Source: Laburnicola sp. R22_1 (Eukaryota > Ascomycota > Dothideomycetes > Pleosporales > Didymosphaeriaceae). Taken from it: DNA of 64,000 nucleotides. Shown one piece after another: positions 10,518 to 21,104 of the stretch. Position 1 is the first letter of the stretch; each line of letters opens with the position of its first letter. The notes beneath the pieces were generated by a model that was given only the letters and a program-made list of their open reading frames with translations, did no database searches and was not told where the DNA came from. A program made the translations under genes and the position numbers. The stretch spans positions 1,426,001 through 1,490,000 of the forward strand of contig JACONQ010000015.1 of NCBI GenBank assembly GCA_014281115.1, read 5' to 3'.

Positions 10518-11660
10518 TCAATAGAGTTCTTGAGGCTGGTGCTCACCACACGCATGAAGCTCGTGCACCAGTGAACGACCATGCGCCTCCAGCTCAGCCT
10601 GCAAGCGCTCATTTGTATCCAACTCAGCCTGTGATCGCCCACGCGCCTCTAGCTCAGCCTTTGCCTGCTCCTGAGCATCTAGTTCTGCTTTCATCCATTC
10701 GGTTGAAACATCGGTCACTTCTTTCTCTGGTTTCCTTCTGCGTCTCCACAAGAGCAGGCCTCCCACAGAGAATAATATAAATAAAGCAGCGAAGAATACT
10801 CCTATGATAATGACAGCCTTTCCTAAGGTTGCACTTGAGGATAGACCGCTTGGTGTTGCAACTGATGATGAAGTCTCGGTTTGCGTTCTTGATGGTGTAG
10901 AAGGAGATGGCCGCACCGCAGACGCTGTTGAGGATTGCGTCGTTGTCGGGAAGTCGCCGCTTCGCCCTGTAATATAAATAGGTGCCATTAACATACTGTT
11001 GAATTCGCCAAAGCTTCCGCCTAAAACTACTGTCAGAACTGTAGGCCAAGCCGATGATGTGACGAAAAACCGCGCAGAGTCCGATTCCGATGTCGTTATA
11101 GTCCAAGTGGACTCATAATCGTGGCTCAGCGTCATAGTCTCAGTCGTATCGAAGGTTGATATACATCTCTCCGGGAATATCATTCTGTCGCCATTTGTGG
11201 TTGCTTCTATTAACTTCCCCGAAATGTATGAATATCCGCTTTGTCAACCCCAGGTTAGCAGCCGCACCTGAAAATAAAGTATAGATAATGTGAAAATGCA
11301 GTTGTACGTACGAGGAACAGCATATTGCAATTGTCTCGTTGTCCTCGGATTGGATGGCCGTCGTCGTGAAGCCCGAGGGGCATATCCCAGGGCTGAAACT
11401 CAGCGGGTACCCTAGATATTCATGGGCGCAAGATCGCGAGGCCACAGAGGGATAGCCTGAATGTCTAGGTGCAGTCAGCAATATGTGCTTCGTATGCGGC
11501 TTGGAGAGACACACGCGTAGTTATAAACTTCCTGAATAAGAATATCCCTGATAGGTGTAAACTGATGCCGACACTTAGGATCCGGAGTAAATGTTGTGGT
11601 TAGCGCTGAGGGTTGGCATGATCGGGTATCTTCTGTATATGTGGCGTTAACTATAGGCAT
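10518..11660 (-). CDS. Single-pass membrane protein with Cys-rich ectodomain and repeat tail
   Basis: Exons complement(10518..11238, 11312..11464, 11515..11660), 339 residues; introns of 73 nt (GTACGT...CAAAG) and 50 nt (GTGTGT...CCTAG) both keep the frame. The N-terminal half resembles a family common in Pezizomycotina: CQPSALTTTFTPDP, then SFSPGICPSGFTT and ICCSSGYSYIS, with paired cysteines. A Ser/Thr-rich stalk follows (PSPSTPSRTQTETSSSVATP), then one transmembrane helix (AVIIIGVFFAALFILFSVGG) and a basic stop-transfer RRRRK. The cytosolic tail carries four 10-residue repeats of the type KAELDAQEQA/KAELEARGRS, encoded by 30-bp repeats at about 10571-10690. No clear signal peptide follows the Met at 11660; an in-frame Met at 11735 would add 25 residues. 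Function unknown; a surface sensor or wall-associated role is only a guess. Confidence 0.75.
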
Positions 11661-13747
11661 TGCTATATATATGCATCGTTTACGGACAGTGTGTGCATGC
11701 AATAGGATTGGAAGTCTTGACAGAGAAGGAAGCATACTATATAAGGTCAGGCTAGGCTATGGCAATTCGCCGAAACATCTAAATTGAACATGACTACTTG
11801 CGATGACTGAAACCGGTAGGAAGGGTGCTCCGAGAACATGTATCAGCCCCCATTCGCCTTAAACAAGGCTACTGAAAGTATTGGAATAGCTGCAAGGCTG
11901 TAATGTAGTAGTGCGTCACTGGTGCGTTTTTGGGGCACTATTAATTAATATGCCCCAAATATGGCAGCTGAGGGGGCGGAAGGACTCGACATGCAGTCAT
12001 CTTGTCTGCTGTGTAACTTTGATAATCCGCAGACTAATAGGGTGAATGCAGATCACAGCCTATCTTTGCACGACAGTACACGTGCAGAATAGATTACACT
12101 GCATTTCTGTTCGTAGGCGGCTAACGAAACTTGAGATTAGCCACTAGGACTGTTTCCAAGACTAATTTTGGAAGATATGTCGTGCCACGTATTCGACCGT
12201 ATCCATCTCACCTATTGCCGCAGAGAAAAACTACTACATATGTAAATAAGGACGGAACTATCGCATAGAACAAATATGGAAGATTTATATAATTAGGCGA
12301 GCTTCGATATGAGACATTTAACATCCGCGATCGTTCTTAATATCAACTGGTGGGTCATTAACTGTGTCCAATATTAACTGTGTCCAATATTAATTGTGCC
12401 TTAGTTTAAGCGCCTTCTCGTAGCCTTGCAGGGCCCGCACCGTGAGCTGCTCGAGGCCTGGGACTATTAGCGCCGACAAGCCGCGGACGCTGCCGCCGTG
12501 TCGAGTGCCGGCAGATGGCTGAGTTGACTATTAGAAAAATGAATGAAAAAGCTTCTTACGCCACTATTTGCTTGAAATAGTTCACTAGTTAAGCGCAGGA
12601 AATAAATTGCTGCCTTAGATCTAATCATATGCTTTCTAGCTCTTCCGCACTTTAGCTCTTTTCTTACTAAATACCTCCAACTCTCTTCTAGCTCTCTTAA
12701 ATCGCATTCTGTGTTGAACTACAACAAATGATTTAGTGTGACTTAATGAGTAAGGCGCGAGGGTTTGATGGTGGTCTCGAGATAAGGTCCTGAAGTTCAC
12801 TCGCCCCGCCATAGTTGCGGACCATCTCTTATTGCTCCCTCTTCTCCCTTAGTACACGGACATTAATAATATCCTTGTGTGATGCGTTCTTTAACAGGCG
12901 GTTCCTCCCATCCCCCCACCACCAGACCCAAAAAAAAAGGAAGTTAAAAGTTAAGCAATACCGTAATCAAACCCCTAGCTCGATGCCAATCCACCCTTTA
13001 CCCGTACCTATTACTCGAAACTTTTCTCCCACAAGCCTATCTAACTAGTTCCTCGAATGAGCCCTGCGCTAACAGCCTATTGGATTGGCCTCACTTGTTA
13101 TGAAAGATTTTGGAATTAATAAATATATGTGGGATCTTAAGTCGATGCATGCTGTTAGTGTAAGGTAACTCCTAGCATTACGACTCATTGCAGAAGATAC
13201 CAGCTATTTCCGGGCTGATGGGATGGATGAGACGATTTAAGTTATCCATGGTCATCTATATAAGTTAAGTCCCTATTTCTTTCGTTTCTGCGCCCAAGAC
13301 GGGTTGCGTATCGCCCTCGAGGTCGACCATACTGTTATTGAGAAGAACTCGTAGCCATCAACTGCTTTCTAAACATGAAGGGCTTAGCTTTATACTAGCC
13401 CTATAAACTAGTCTAGTACATTAGGTGTTCTGTTATAGAGGAATGCGCGTTCCGTACTTTACTATAAATGTAGATTATTGATAATGCTTATCTCTTCTAC
13501 ATGTGATAGGCTGATAGAGATTATATTGTATACCACACAGGTGACACTGGACGTAAGCAGGAGTCTTAGGGACGAATAAATATTTCTTAACAACTTACCA
13601 CTAGATTCTTTATATCTCGTGATCAATTTTTTTCATCTCTATGCTATATTACAAAAACTGCGTGCTAAAAATAAGAAATTACATGATAAAACAAACCGCG
13701 TGCGAAAAACTAGAACAATACAAAATAAAAACTCGTCCGCGTACTTC
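11661..13747. other. 2.1-kb stretch without a recognisable gene
   Basis: Composition alternates between normal and AT-rich (12540-12720, 13100-13620), with no frame showing a known motif. It holds a 31-bp near-palindrome at 11929-11959 and a short direct repeat (AACTGTGTCCAATATT, twice at about 12360-12392). It may contain decayed transposon fragments, but I cannot name them. Confidence 0.45.
11929..11959. repeat. 31-bp near-perfect palindrome
   Basis: Arms TTTGGGGCA and TGCCCCAAA enclose the self-complementary AT core TATTAATTAATA, with a single extra C. The element is intergenic; no role assigned. Confidence 0.7.
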
Positions 13748-14542
13748 CTACAAAACAGAACCAACATCTGTCTCCTCGTTCCACTCCAGTCTAAACCGCT
13801 CCATCCTAGCCCACCGCTTCTCCGCCTCGGCCCGCCCAGCCGTCGTCTTGATCATCTGCATGTAATGCTTGAACCGCTTATCATGCATTTGGATAGCCCG
13901 GTGGATCGTCTGCTGTCTAGTGACCGGGTTCGCGCCTCCATAGACGAAGCAGCGTGCCTGGCCGATCGTACCGAGAGAATCCAGACGGTCCCCGTCCTGC
14001 ACAAATGCCAACTCGGGGTGGGGCTCTATGATCTTGTGAATCACTGTACGGTCGGTGGCGGTGAACTCTCGCGTGAAGGAGACATTGACTGCGATGGTGG
14101 CGACTTTTTTGGCGAGATCGAGCGAGGCGCCGCATGCGACCATGCATTCGACAATGACTTCTTTCTGGGTCTTGCCGTCCTCGGCGTACTTTGGCTCGCC
14201 GACGTCGTGCATCATGGCGGCCAAGTACATGGCCGTGGGGTCGAGCTGCGCACTCGGAGGGTTATTCGAGTTCAGCTCTTCGGTATAGAGCTTTTGTGCG
14301 AGGGTGACGACGCGTTGGATGTGCTCGTAATCGTGTGACGGGTCGTACTGTTCCTGGTACATGTAGTCGCGCACTTTCTCGTTGACGGCGAGAAACATGG
14401 TGCGTTGCGATTGTGGGATGCCGAGTTTATCCATATCGAAGAGGCGCATATTGCGCTCACCGGAGGAGTTCTTGTATCCACCCGGCAATGTGGAGTCGAG
14501 CCCATGGGAGGCAGAAGAAGCGGCGCAGGTGGAAGTAGACAT
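13748..14542 (-). CDS. HD-domain metal-dependent phosphohydrolase-like protein
   Basis: Uninterrupted 264-residue protein of the fungal/bacterial HD hydrolase group. The metal-binding signature is complete: H74 in SHDYEHIQRV, H112-D113 in AAMMHDVG, and D185/D188 in VQDGDRLDSLG. The spacing of these residues and the following GTIGQARCF segment match small stand-alone HD proteins, which often hydrolyse nucleotides; substrate is unknown here. Residues 1-45 are unconserved. The start at 14542 is the first Met in frame; a downstream Met (residue 32) is possible. No intron. It is separated from its neighbours by more than 1 kb on both sides, so context gives no hint. Confidence 0.87.
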   Translation of the reverse strand: MSTSTCAASSASHGLDSTLPGGYKNSSGERNMRLFDMDKLGIPQSQRTMFLAVNEKVRDYMYQEQYDPSHDYEHIQRVVTLAQKLYTEELNSNNPPSAQLDPTAMYLAAMMHDVGEPKYAEDGKTQKEVIVECMVACGASLDLAKKVATIAVNVSFTREFTATDRTVIHKIIEPHPELAFVQDGDRLDSLGTIGQARCFVYGGANPVTRQQTIHRAIQMHDKRFKHYMQMIKTTAGRAEAEKRWARMERFRLEWNEETDVGSVL

Positions 14543-15161
14543 CTTGGAGTTAAAGTGTCAAGTAAGGCCGGATCTAGGATTCTAGGAATGCCGTGCGGAA
14601 GGACCTGAAAGTTGATATAGGGATTTCGTTGGAACTTGCGTTTGTGCGAAGACTGTAATAGTGTGACCCCGGAATAAGGCGTTTGCTTGTGTAAAGTGTA
14701 TAGGTAAAGTTCAATGAGTAAACTGATTGTTATACTTATGGAATGCTGGCAAAATAGGACTTGTGGATATAATGAACTGCGGGATGATGACTCGTAGGTA
14801 AGAGAAGAAGACGCGTATCTGGGATAGGATCACGGCCATGAGTTGGAGCCATCCAATGATCACAACGCACAGTGATACGCAAGACAGCTCATCAACGGCT
14901 GCAAGCAACCATGGCAGCAACCATCTTGTTGAGTGCCCCCTTTGTCCTTATCGGACACAAAGAACATTAGTCTGCCAGCTTTGGAATGCACTGTAGTGTC
15001 GAGGCGAAGATGAAGGCACGGCGACTTCTTCAAGCAGTTTCGTCCGAATCTGCTTTATAGGGAAACTGAGATGGGCTGTCCACAGACGTGGGGGTGGGGG
15101 CACCGTCCGGCTGTAGATACAGTAGCCATCGAAGTCGTTGCGAAGGCTGGCGTTCCTGCCT
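14543..15161. other. Intergenic, upstream of the HD gene
   Basis: Promoter side of the HD-domain gene and flank of the minisatellite. No gene recognised. Confidence 0.4.
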
Positions 15162-15341
15162 TTGAGTTGATTGTTGAGTTGATTGTTGAGTTGATGGTTG
15201 AGTTGATGGTTGAGTTGATGGTTGAGTTGATGGTTGAGTTGATGGTTGAGTTGATGGTTGAGTTGATGGTTGAGTTGATGGTTGAGTTGATGGTTGAGTT
15301 GATGGTTGAGTTGATGGTTGAGTTGATGGTTGAGTTGATGG
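15162..15341. repeat. 12-bp minisatellite, 15 copies
   Basis: Fifteen head-to-tail copies of TTGAGTTGATGG; the first two copies read TTG in place of TGG at the end and the rest are identical. The unit is a multiple of three, so open frames cross the array on both strands (VELM repeats on plus, NHQL and INST repeats on minus). No flanking sequence supports a real protein. The near-perfect identity indicates recent expansion. Confidence 0.95.
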
Positions 15342-16072
15342 TGTGTGATGGCGGATACGGCTTGAAGAAGCGGCACCGTGATGTCCCTGTCGAGCCTCGT
15401 GGTCCTGTGTGCGGTAGGTTAGCGTGCTCGGAGACTCGGTGAACGGGCGAGCTCGAGCGATGTTTGGCTATGGGCTGGAGCCGATGAGGGGTTGGCGACA
15501 GGGTGGATGCAGGTTGGCGCAGCGCCCCGTTTGTTGGCTGGGATCCATGAGCCGATGGTGCAAGAGTTGCCTTGTTCTTCTGAGCTCCCACAACAGTGAA
15601 AGGGACAGGCAGGTCTCCCGACGGTCCAAGTGAGCACCGAGTGAGCACCCAAACGCCGTAAACGCCAAGCATCGCGGGGCCGCAGGCGCGAAGTGGATGC
15701 ATCATGCGCTCGGCTCGGGCCCGTTCGGAGGCGGCCGGGCATCGAATCAGCTGCTTCCGATTTGTTTTCTTCTCCTTCACGCCGCCTCGTCAGTTGCACG
15801 TCAGTCAAGCGTCTTCCGTCTCCTTCGCGCCGAAAAACCCACCGCGAACGCCATCGGCTACCCACCCGTTGTTCTCCTCTGTGCCTGCCGCTTATAAGCG
15901 TTATAGGCCTTATATATACCGCCCGCCCCGCCTGCTACAGTATCTCAACCCGACATCGTCTGCGCTGACCAGGACCCTACGCCACCTGTACGTGACCCGC
16001 AACCACCACACGTCGGCTATTCGACACGACGGGACAGCCCTACAACAGCTGCATGCGGCGCAGATACCGACC
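15342..16072. other. Intergenic, upstream region of the gene at 16073
   Basis: C-rich sequence with a pyrimidine-rich stretch from 15760 to 15960 typical of a fungal promoter/5' UTR. The frame of the downstream gene stays open back to 15704, but that extension has no conserved character. Confidence 0.4.
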
Positions 16073-16570
16073 ATGTCGTCCAACCGGCCCTTCTTCTCCA
16101 ACTTCCTCGCCGCGTTCCGAGCGCAGTCTGCGATACAAAAGGCCGCAACCTCACAGTCAGCCGCGGCAGCGAGCTCATATACCCACACCACCTCGCCGTC
16201 TTCACAGGGCGCAGCCCAGAACCCTTCCAACACAGCACGGACGATAACCACGAAAGCCAGCCCATCCTCGCCGGGGGCCACGACTGCAGCCGTGCAGGCT
16301 TCGGGCCAGTTCCAGCCCACCAGGCAGCACGCTGCTCCATACCACCGCTCTACCTCGCCCACGGCAAAGGCCTTTCCGATACCCGGCGCGACAGCAAAGA
16401 GTCGGAGAGGCTCCGACAGCTCGTCGGAGGGCTTCCACGAAGTCATGGGAGCGGAGAAGTGGTACATCGGTGGCCGCACAGCTGCCGGAGAAGACAAGTT
16501 CTACAAGCTAGGCATGGTGAAGCGGCACCGGAGTGTGGACAGGCTGAGTCTTGACCGACTCAGCATATAG
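16073..16570 (+). CDS. Small conserved fungal protein, function unknown
   Basis: 165 residues, no intron. Start chosen at MSSNRPFFSNFLAAFRAQ because this amphipathic N-terminus and the C-terminal block (RRGSDSSSEGFHEVMGAEKW, YIGGRTAAGEDKFYKLG, then SVDRLSLDRLSI) look like the two conserved ends of a protein I associate with many Pezizomycotina. The middle (residues 25-105) is Ala/Ser/Thr-rich low complexity. No catalytic motif, membrane segment or signal peptide is visible. An in-frame Met at 15704 would give 288 residues, but the extra part looks like translated 5' UTR. Function unknown. Confidence 0.7.
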   Translation: MSSNRPFFSNFLAAFRAQSAIQKAATSQSAAAASSYTHTTSPSSQGAAQNPSNTARTITTKASPSSPGATTAAVQASGQFQPTRQHAAPYHRSTSPTAKAFPIPGATAKSRRGSDSSSEGFHEVMGAEKWYIGGRTAAGEDKFYKLGMVKRHRSVDRLSLDRLSI

Positions 16571-17362
16571 ACGGGATGCGATCTGGCAACAAAAGTGACC
16601 TTTGCATTTTAGGCATAAACGGCGTTTACATGGACACGTGGGAAGAGTTCACACTCCGGCACCGGCGTTCCTGGGCATCATCCGCTGGAGCCAACACCTC
16701 CCAGAGCGGTTTCTTTTTTCGATAAGAGTATATATAGCTTTCTGCGGTTCACACTGCTCTCATAAATATCACGCGACACTGTACCTTCAGACCGGCAATG
16801 TGCAATCCATGCCCGTCCCAACCTCCACCAGTGTCCATAGGAAAAAGCTCCAGCTCGTCGCAAATCATGTGTATTTCGACTGTCCATTCCAACATTTCCG
16901 GCTTCTCTCCTGAAGAAAATGCCTCGAACCATTCCATGCGTATTCGTCGGATTTTTTTCCGCGAGCGATCCCGGCAGGGCCGACTCCGAGGATGGCAACG
17001 GTGTTGCTCCGATGCGGATCTTGTGCTATCGGCCGGCAATCTTCCCGGAAAAGCGACCCTTTTGGGGCGGCTATGACGACACATCTGCACTCACTTGCAA
17101 ACTTTGGACATTTTCTTACGCTAGCGCCAGATAAGTAACTATGACTCGACGACGCGGATGTGCGTTGTATACCGCTCCAAATCTTCGGATTAGGTGATAG
17201 TGAGTCACTTTCTTCTCTCGCAGTTGTTCTGTCTATTCAAGTACCACCTCTAATCGCTCTTCCTAGGAGCTTCTACGATCTATATTCTATGCACCCGACA
17301 GTAGACACTGTCTTAGTAGATTCTTGGACGTCAGTTTTTGTTCGAATCCATGATAGTCCATC
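16571..17362. other. Intergenic, upstream of the MFS gene
   Basis: Nothing recognised beyond the 3' UTR of the preceding gene and the MFS promoter. A tRNA-like B-box sequence at about 17339 was examined and dismissed. Confidence 0.4.
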
Positions 17363-19303
17363 ATGGCGACAATACCTGCGTCTTCTTCCACAATGCCGGC
17401 ACACGAGGCACCATGCTCAAAACCCGCCGATGCTGAGAAGCAGTTTGCCTCTATCGTCCCAGGCGAACAAGATGAAACCAACCGCCTCCAATTACATCAT
17501 ACCGTCTCTACCTTCAGCAACCATGAGATGGCTCATGTCTCTTACGTCGCCACAGGCGACAACGACGAGATCTACAACCGCTTTTCTGAGAATCGGAAAC
17601 TGGTCATCACCGCCGTACTCTCTTTCTGTAGCTTCTTAGCTCCTGTTTCGTCGACAACCGTGCTCTCCGCTGTACCTGAGGTGGCGGCTACGTATCAATG
17701 CAACGGCTCCATTATCAACTTGTCCAACGCCATGTACATGTTGTTTATGGGTATAAGTCCTTGTTTCTACGGACCGATTGGGACGATATATGGCAGAAAA
17801 CGGGTACGCACATATTGAGAACAGAGCACATACCTACCTGATACCAAGATCGGGTTGGCCTAGGTGATGTGTTTATGCATGTTAACGACTAACGAGAAAT
17901 CTGTAGGTTTCGGTCATCAGTGCTGCCCTTTTCTGTGCCTGTTCTGTCGGTACGGCACTGGCACCTAATCTGGCCGCCTTTTTCGTATTTAGGATCTTGA
18001 CCGCTTTTCAAGGGACGTCCTTTTTGATCATAGGGTCGAGCGTCATTGGAGACATTTATAAACCTACCGAGCGGGGTACGGCTTTGGGATGGTAAGCTAT
18101 CTGCATATCGGCTTTACTTCTCCGCCACACCAGCCTTCGACCAAAGTCGATGAGACAATGATAGAGCTAGAGAGGTATGGCACTGACAATGGTACACAGG
18201 TTTTTGTCAGGAACCCTCATCGGTCCTGCTTTGGGTGAGTGCGTACAACGTCTCTCCAGATGCCATACTTACTGGATCAGGCCCCTTCATCGGAGGCATA
18301 ATCGTAACCTTCCGAACATGGCGCGACATATTCTGGTTACAAACTGCCCTAGCCGGAGCAGCCACGCTCTTCGTCTTCTTCCTTCAACCCGAGACGATCC
18401 ACTACAGACGCGCAGACGAACTCAAAGACCTTCCACGGGGCAAGAAACTGCATAAAATGTGGCAATGGCTGAACCCATTCCGCATCGTCCGACTATATCG
18501 ATATCCCAATCTCCTCACAGTGGTATGTATCACCATCACAGACGCAGAGCTACTTCCCTGACGCAACATCCAGGCCCTAGCATCCTCCTCCCTAGTCTGG
18601 AACATGTACTCCCTCCTAACCCCGATCCGCTACGTCCTCAACCCGCGCTTCAACCTCTCCTCCCCCCTCCAATCCGGCCTCTTCTACATCGCCCCGGGCG
18701 CCGGCTACCTCGTCGGCACCCTCGTCGGCGGCCGCTGGGCCGACCGCACGGTAAAGAAATACATCAAAATACGGGGCGAGCGGGTTCCCGAAGACCGGCT
18801 CCGCAGCTGTCTCCCCTTCATCGGCGTAGTCATTCCAGCCTGCATGCTCGTTTATGGCTGGAGCTTGGAGAAGAGGAAAGGCGGTGTTGCGTTGCCGGTG
18901 GTGATGATGTTTTTACAGGGTGTGGCGCAGTTGTTTTGTTTTCCGAGCTTGAATGTGTATTGTTTGGATGTTATGCAGAGTCGGAGTGCGGAGGTCGTTG
19001 GTATGTTTCTCTTTCCTTCCCTACAGCTACTTATACGCTGGATGTGTTGTATGACCGTCGTATGTACTGATTGCTGGCTTAGCGGGGAATTATGCAGTGC
19101 GGTACTTGTTCGCGGCGGCGGGATCGGCCGTTTGTCTCCCTGCTGTGCGCAAGATTGGCGTGGGCTGGTTTTCCACCATCTCGGCGCTGTTTTTGGTCGT
19201 TGCTGCTGGGGTGACGTATGTTACGGCGGTGTATGGGCGGCAGTGGCGCGATGCCGTTGATGTGAGGAAGGAAGCGAGGAAAGAGGGTGAGGGCCAGGTG
19301 TAA
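17363..19303 (+). CDS. MFS (DHA1-type) drug/small-molecule transporter
   Basis: Six exons: join(17363..17803, 17907..18091, 18200..18234, 18281..18522, 18574..19000, 19083..19303), 516 residues; introns 103, 108, 46, 51 and 82 nt, all GT-AG, all restoring frame. The third exon is only 35 nt. Residues 1-85 are a hydrophilic tail. Twelve membrane helices are expected. Helix 1 starts at KLVITAVLSFCSFLAP; motif A reads GPIGTIYGRKRV in the loop between helices 2 and 3. Helices 4-6 include the typical TERGTALGWFLSGTLIGPAL and GPFIGGIIVTFRTWRDIFWL. The second half starts near ASSSLVWNMYSLLTP and ends GWFSTISALFLVVAAGVTY. This fits plasma-membrane proton antiporters of the Qdr/Dtr group. No biosynthetic cluster surrounds it, so substrate is not predicted. 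Confidence 0.9.
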
Positions 19304-20053
19304 TGAGTCAATATAGAAGGTTCGGTACGCAAGATTAGTTTGGAGTTTGGTTTTCGGTTTTTGGGTGGCGCCTGGATATAGAATACTGGTATTGGAGTGG
19401 GGAGATGTGTGGAGTTTTGGCATGAGGAAATGTTTTAGACAATGTTAATGGAATGAGAAATTTTAATGATAAAGTTGGACCTTGTGCATACGACTCTACC
19501 ATGTTGAATACCGAGGTTGAAAGCCATCCTCGCTCCGCGATTTCATGGTGTGAGAGCATCAATGAGCAAAAGTGCCCAACAACTCCATAACGCGTAGGAG
19601 ACGTTTAGACACTTAAATAGTCACATACTAAGAGCCACCTACTCAAAACACAAAACCCATCTCCCTTCACATTTGAAAAGAAACCAACCCTTCCACCACC
19701 CTGATCCCGATCCATCCCGATCCCACCCGCTCCCCTCTCATTGGTCCAACCCGCCAAGCCTTCCCAGGACTCAACCTCACCTCTCAACCTCACCCGAGCC
19801 TCGCCTCGCGAGCAAAACGTCACTCCGAACACAGCATCCGCACCACCAACCCCCAACCACACAGCACACGACCGACGACCACTATGCACGCCAAAGGAGT
19901 CGAGCCCGGCATCATGGGCAAAACGCCCGCCGCTTTCGTACGTTGCGTCCCCCGGTGACCCGTCGCGACGCATTGCCGCTGCCATGGCTCGTCGGAGGAA
20001 ATACCTTCTAGAGGCATTGATGGGGCAAGATGGGCTAATTGGTGGTGTAGTCT
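19304..20053. other. Intergenic between MFS gene and QCR10
   Basis: Strongly C-rich from 19670 to 19870. An ATG at 19884 opens a short frame (MHAKGVEPGIMGKTPAAF) just before a GTACGT donor. It could be an alternative upstream exon of QCR10, but I found no splice that clearly improves the protein. Confidence 0.35.
19740..19744 (-). promoter_or_regulatory. CCAAT box upstream of QCR10
   Basis: ATTGG on the plus strand (CCAAT on minus) about 310 bp before the QCR10 start. Respiratory-chain genes in fungi are commonly bound by the Hap/CBC complex at CCAAT. Position is plausible, but the motif is short and could be chance. Confidence 0.3.
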
Positions 20054-20627
20054 ATGCGTAGTCCGTATCAGGCGTACCGGAGTCCTTTTGGACCGCAGTG
20101 AGTGCTTTTTTTTTGTTTGGTTGTTCTTGGGGGGATGGGGACGGGGAAGGAAAAGAGGAGGGAGATGGTGGTGGGAGTTGGGGAAGAGGAGGACTGGAGC
20201 CGCGGAGATAAAGAAAAGAAAGTTGTTTCCAGGAAGACAGAGGGCGCGAGATGAACATCAAGGACGCGAGCAATGCACAGAGATGATAAAGCTTACAATC
20301 CTTCTTCACAGATACAAAATCCCCCGCAACTACCACGGCCTCACCATGAACCACCTCGTCAAGTAGTACGTCCCCTCACCTCCCCTCCGCTCCTGCGCCC
20401 ACACACCGCATCGCACCGCACCGCACAAACCACCCGCAACCACAAACACCTACTAACACCCCCTCCACAGCGGTGGTCTCGCCGCTGGCTTCGGCGGCGT
20501 AGCCGGCTTCTTCGTCCTCTTCTTCTTCGCCGAAGTGCCCCGCGTACGCAAGGACATCATGCAAAAGGTGCCTATTCTGGGCAACTATTTCATCCAGGAG
20601 ATTGCGCCCGAGGACAATCCGTTTTAG
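20054..20627 (+). CDS. QCR10: Cytochrome bc1 complex subunit 10 (Qcr10)
   Basis: Small supernumerary subunit of mitochondrial complex III (inner membrane). Exons join(20054..20097, 20312..20365, 20471..20627), 84 residues; introns of 214 and 105 nt, each GT-AG. The protein starts MRSPYQAYRSPFGPQYKIP, has one transmembrane helix (GLAAGFGGVAGFFVLFFFAE) and ends with VPRVRKDIMQKVPILGNYF and the family-typical APEDNPF terminus. Length compares with 77 residues in baker's yeast. The spliced product matches the Qcr10 pattern from end to end, which supports the inferred exons although no single open frame exceeds 52 codons. Convergent with PUP2. Confidence 0.87.
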
Positions 20628-21104
20628 ATGGCGGGACGAAAAGAAGAAGATTGGCCGACGATGGGGATGGAAGTGTGTATTATAGCATAGCGTGAATGGG
20701 TGCGAGGGGATGCGAAGGGCATGCTGTATAGTAGCGATGAGAGCTGCGAAATAGACTCCCTTTTGTTCAGTGGATTGTGTGTGTGCGTACGTGTTGGATT
20801 TGGGTGCAAACATGTAATCTGGTCCATCTTGCTGCGTCTTGATGTGCTGTCCCGTACGAATTGTCGTAATTATGTAGGATGGCCTGCACATGCATTTTCC
20901 CCTCTAGTGGCATAAGGAATGCTTTGTCTTGAACTGCTCAAAGTCAAAGATCTGATGATGGCAAAAGAAAGCACGTCAGTAACATTGCTCATGTGACGTT
21001 GAGACGTGTCTCTGTTCATTCGTTATGGGAACGAGCTGCTCGGAAATGCTCCCAAATCCCGTCATCTATTCCGTCTATCTCTCTGTGGAGATGATGTGCA
21101 TCTT
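20628..21104. other. Intergenic between convergent QCR10 and PUP2
   Basis: Carries the two 3' UTRs. No gene or repeat recognised. Confidence 0.45.

Noticed and set aside
15055..15780. Repeat-containing protein across the 12-bp minisatellite
   Set aside because: Frames are open on both strands only because the unit is a multiple of three; flanks carry no conserved sequence or gene structure.
17335..17350. Perfect tRNA B-box-like GTTCGAATCC
   Set aside because: No A-box or acceptor-stem pairing at the right distance upstream; chance match.
19605..19985. 126-codon minus-strand open frame upstream of QCR10
   Set aside because: Overlaps the C-rich promoter region; Gly/Arg-rich translation typical of a shadow frame.
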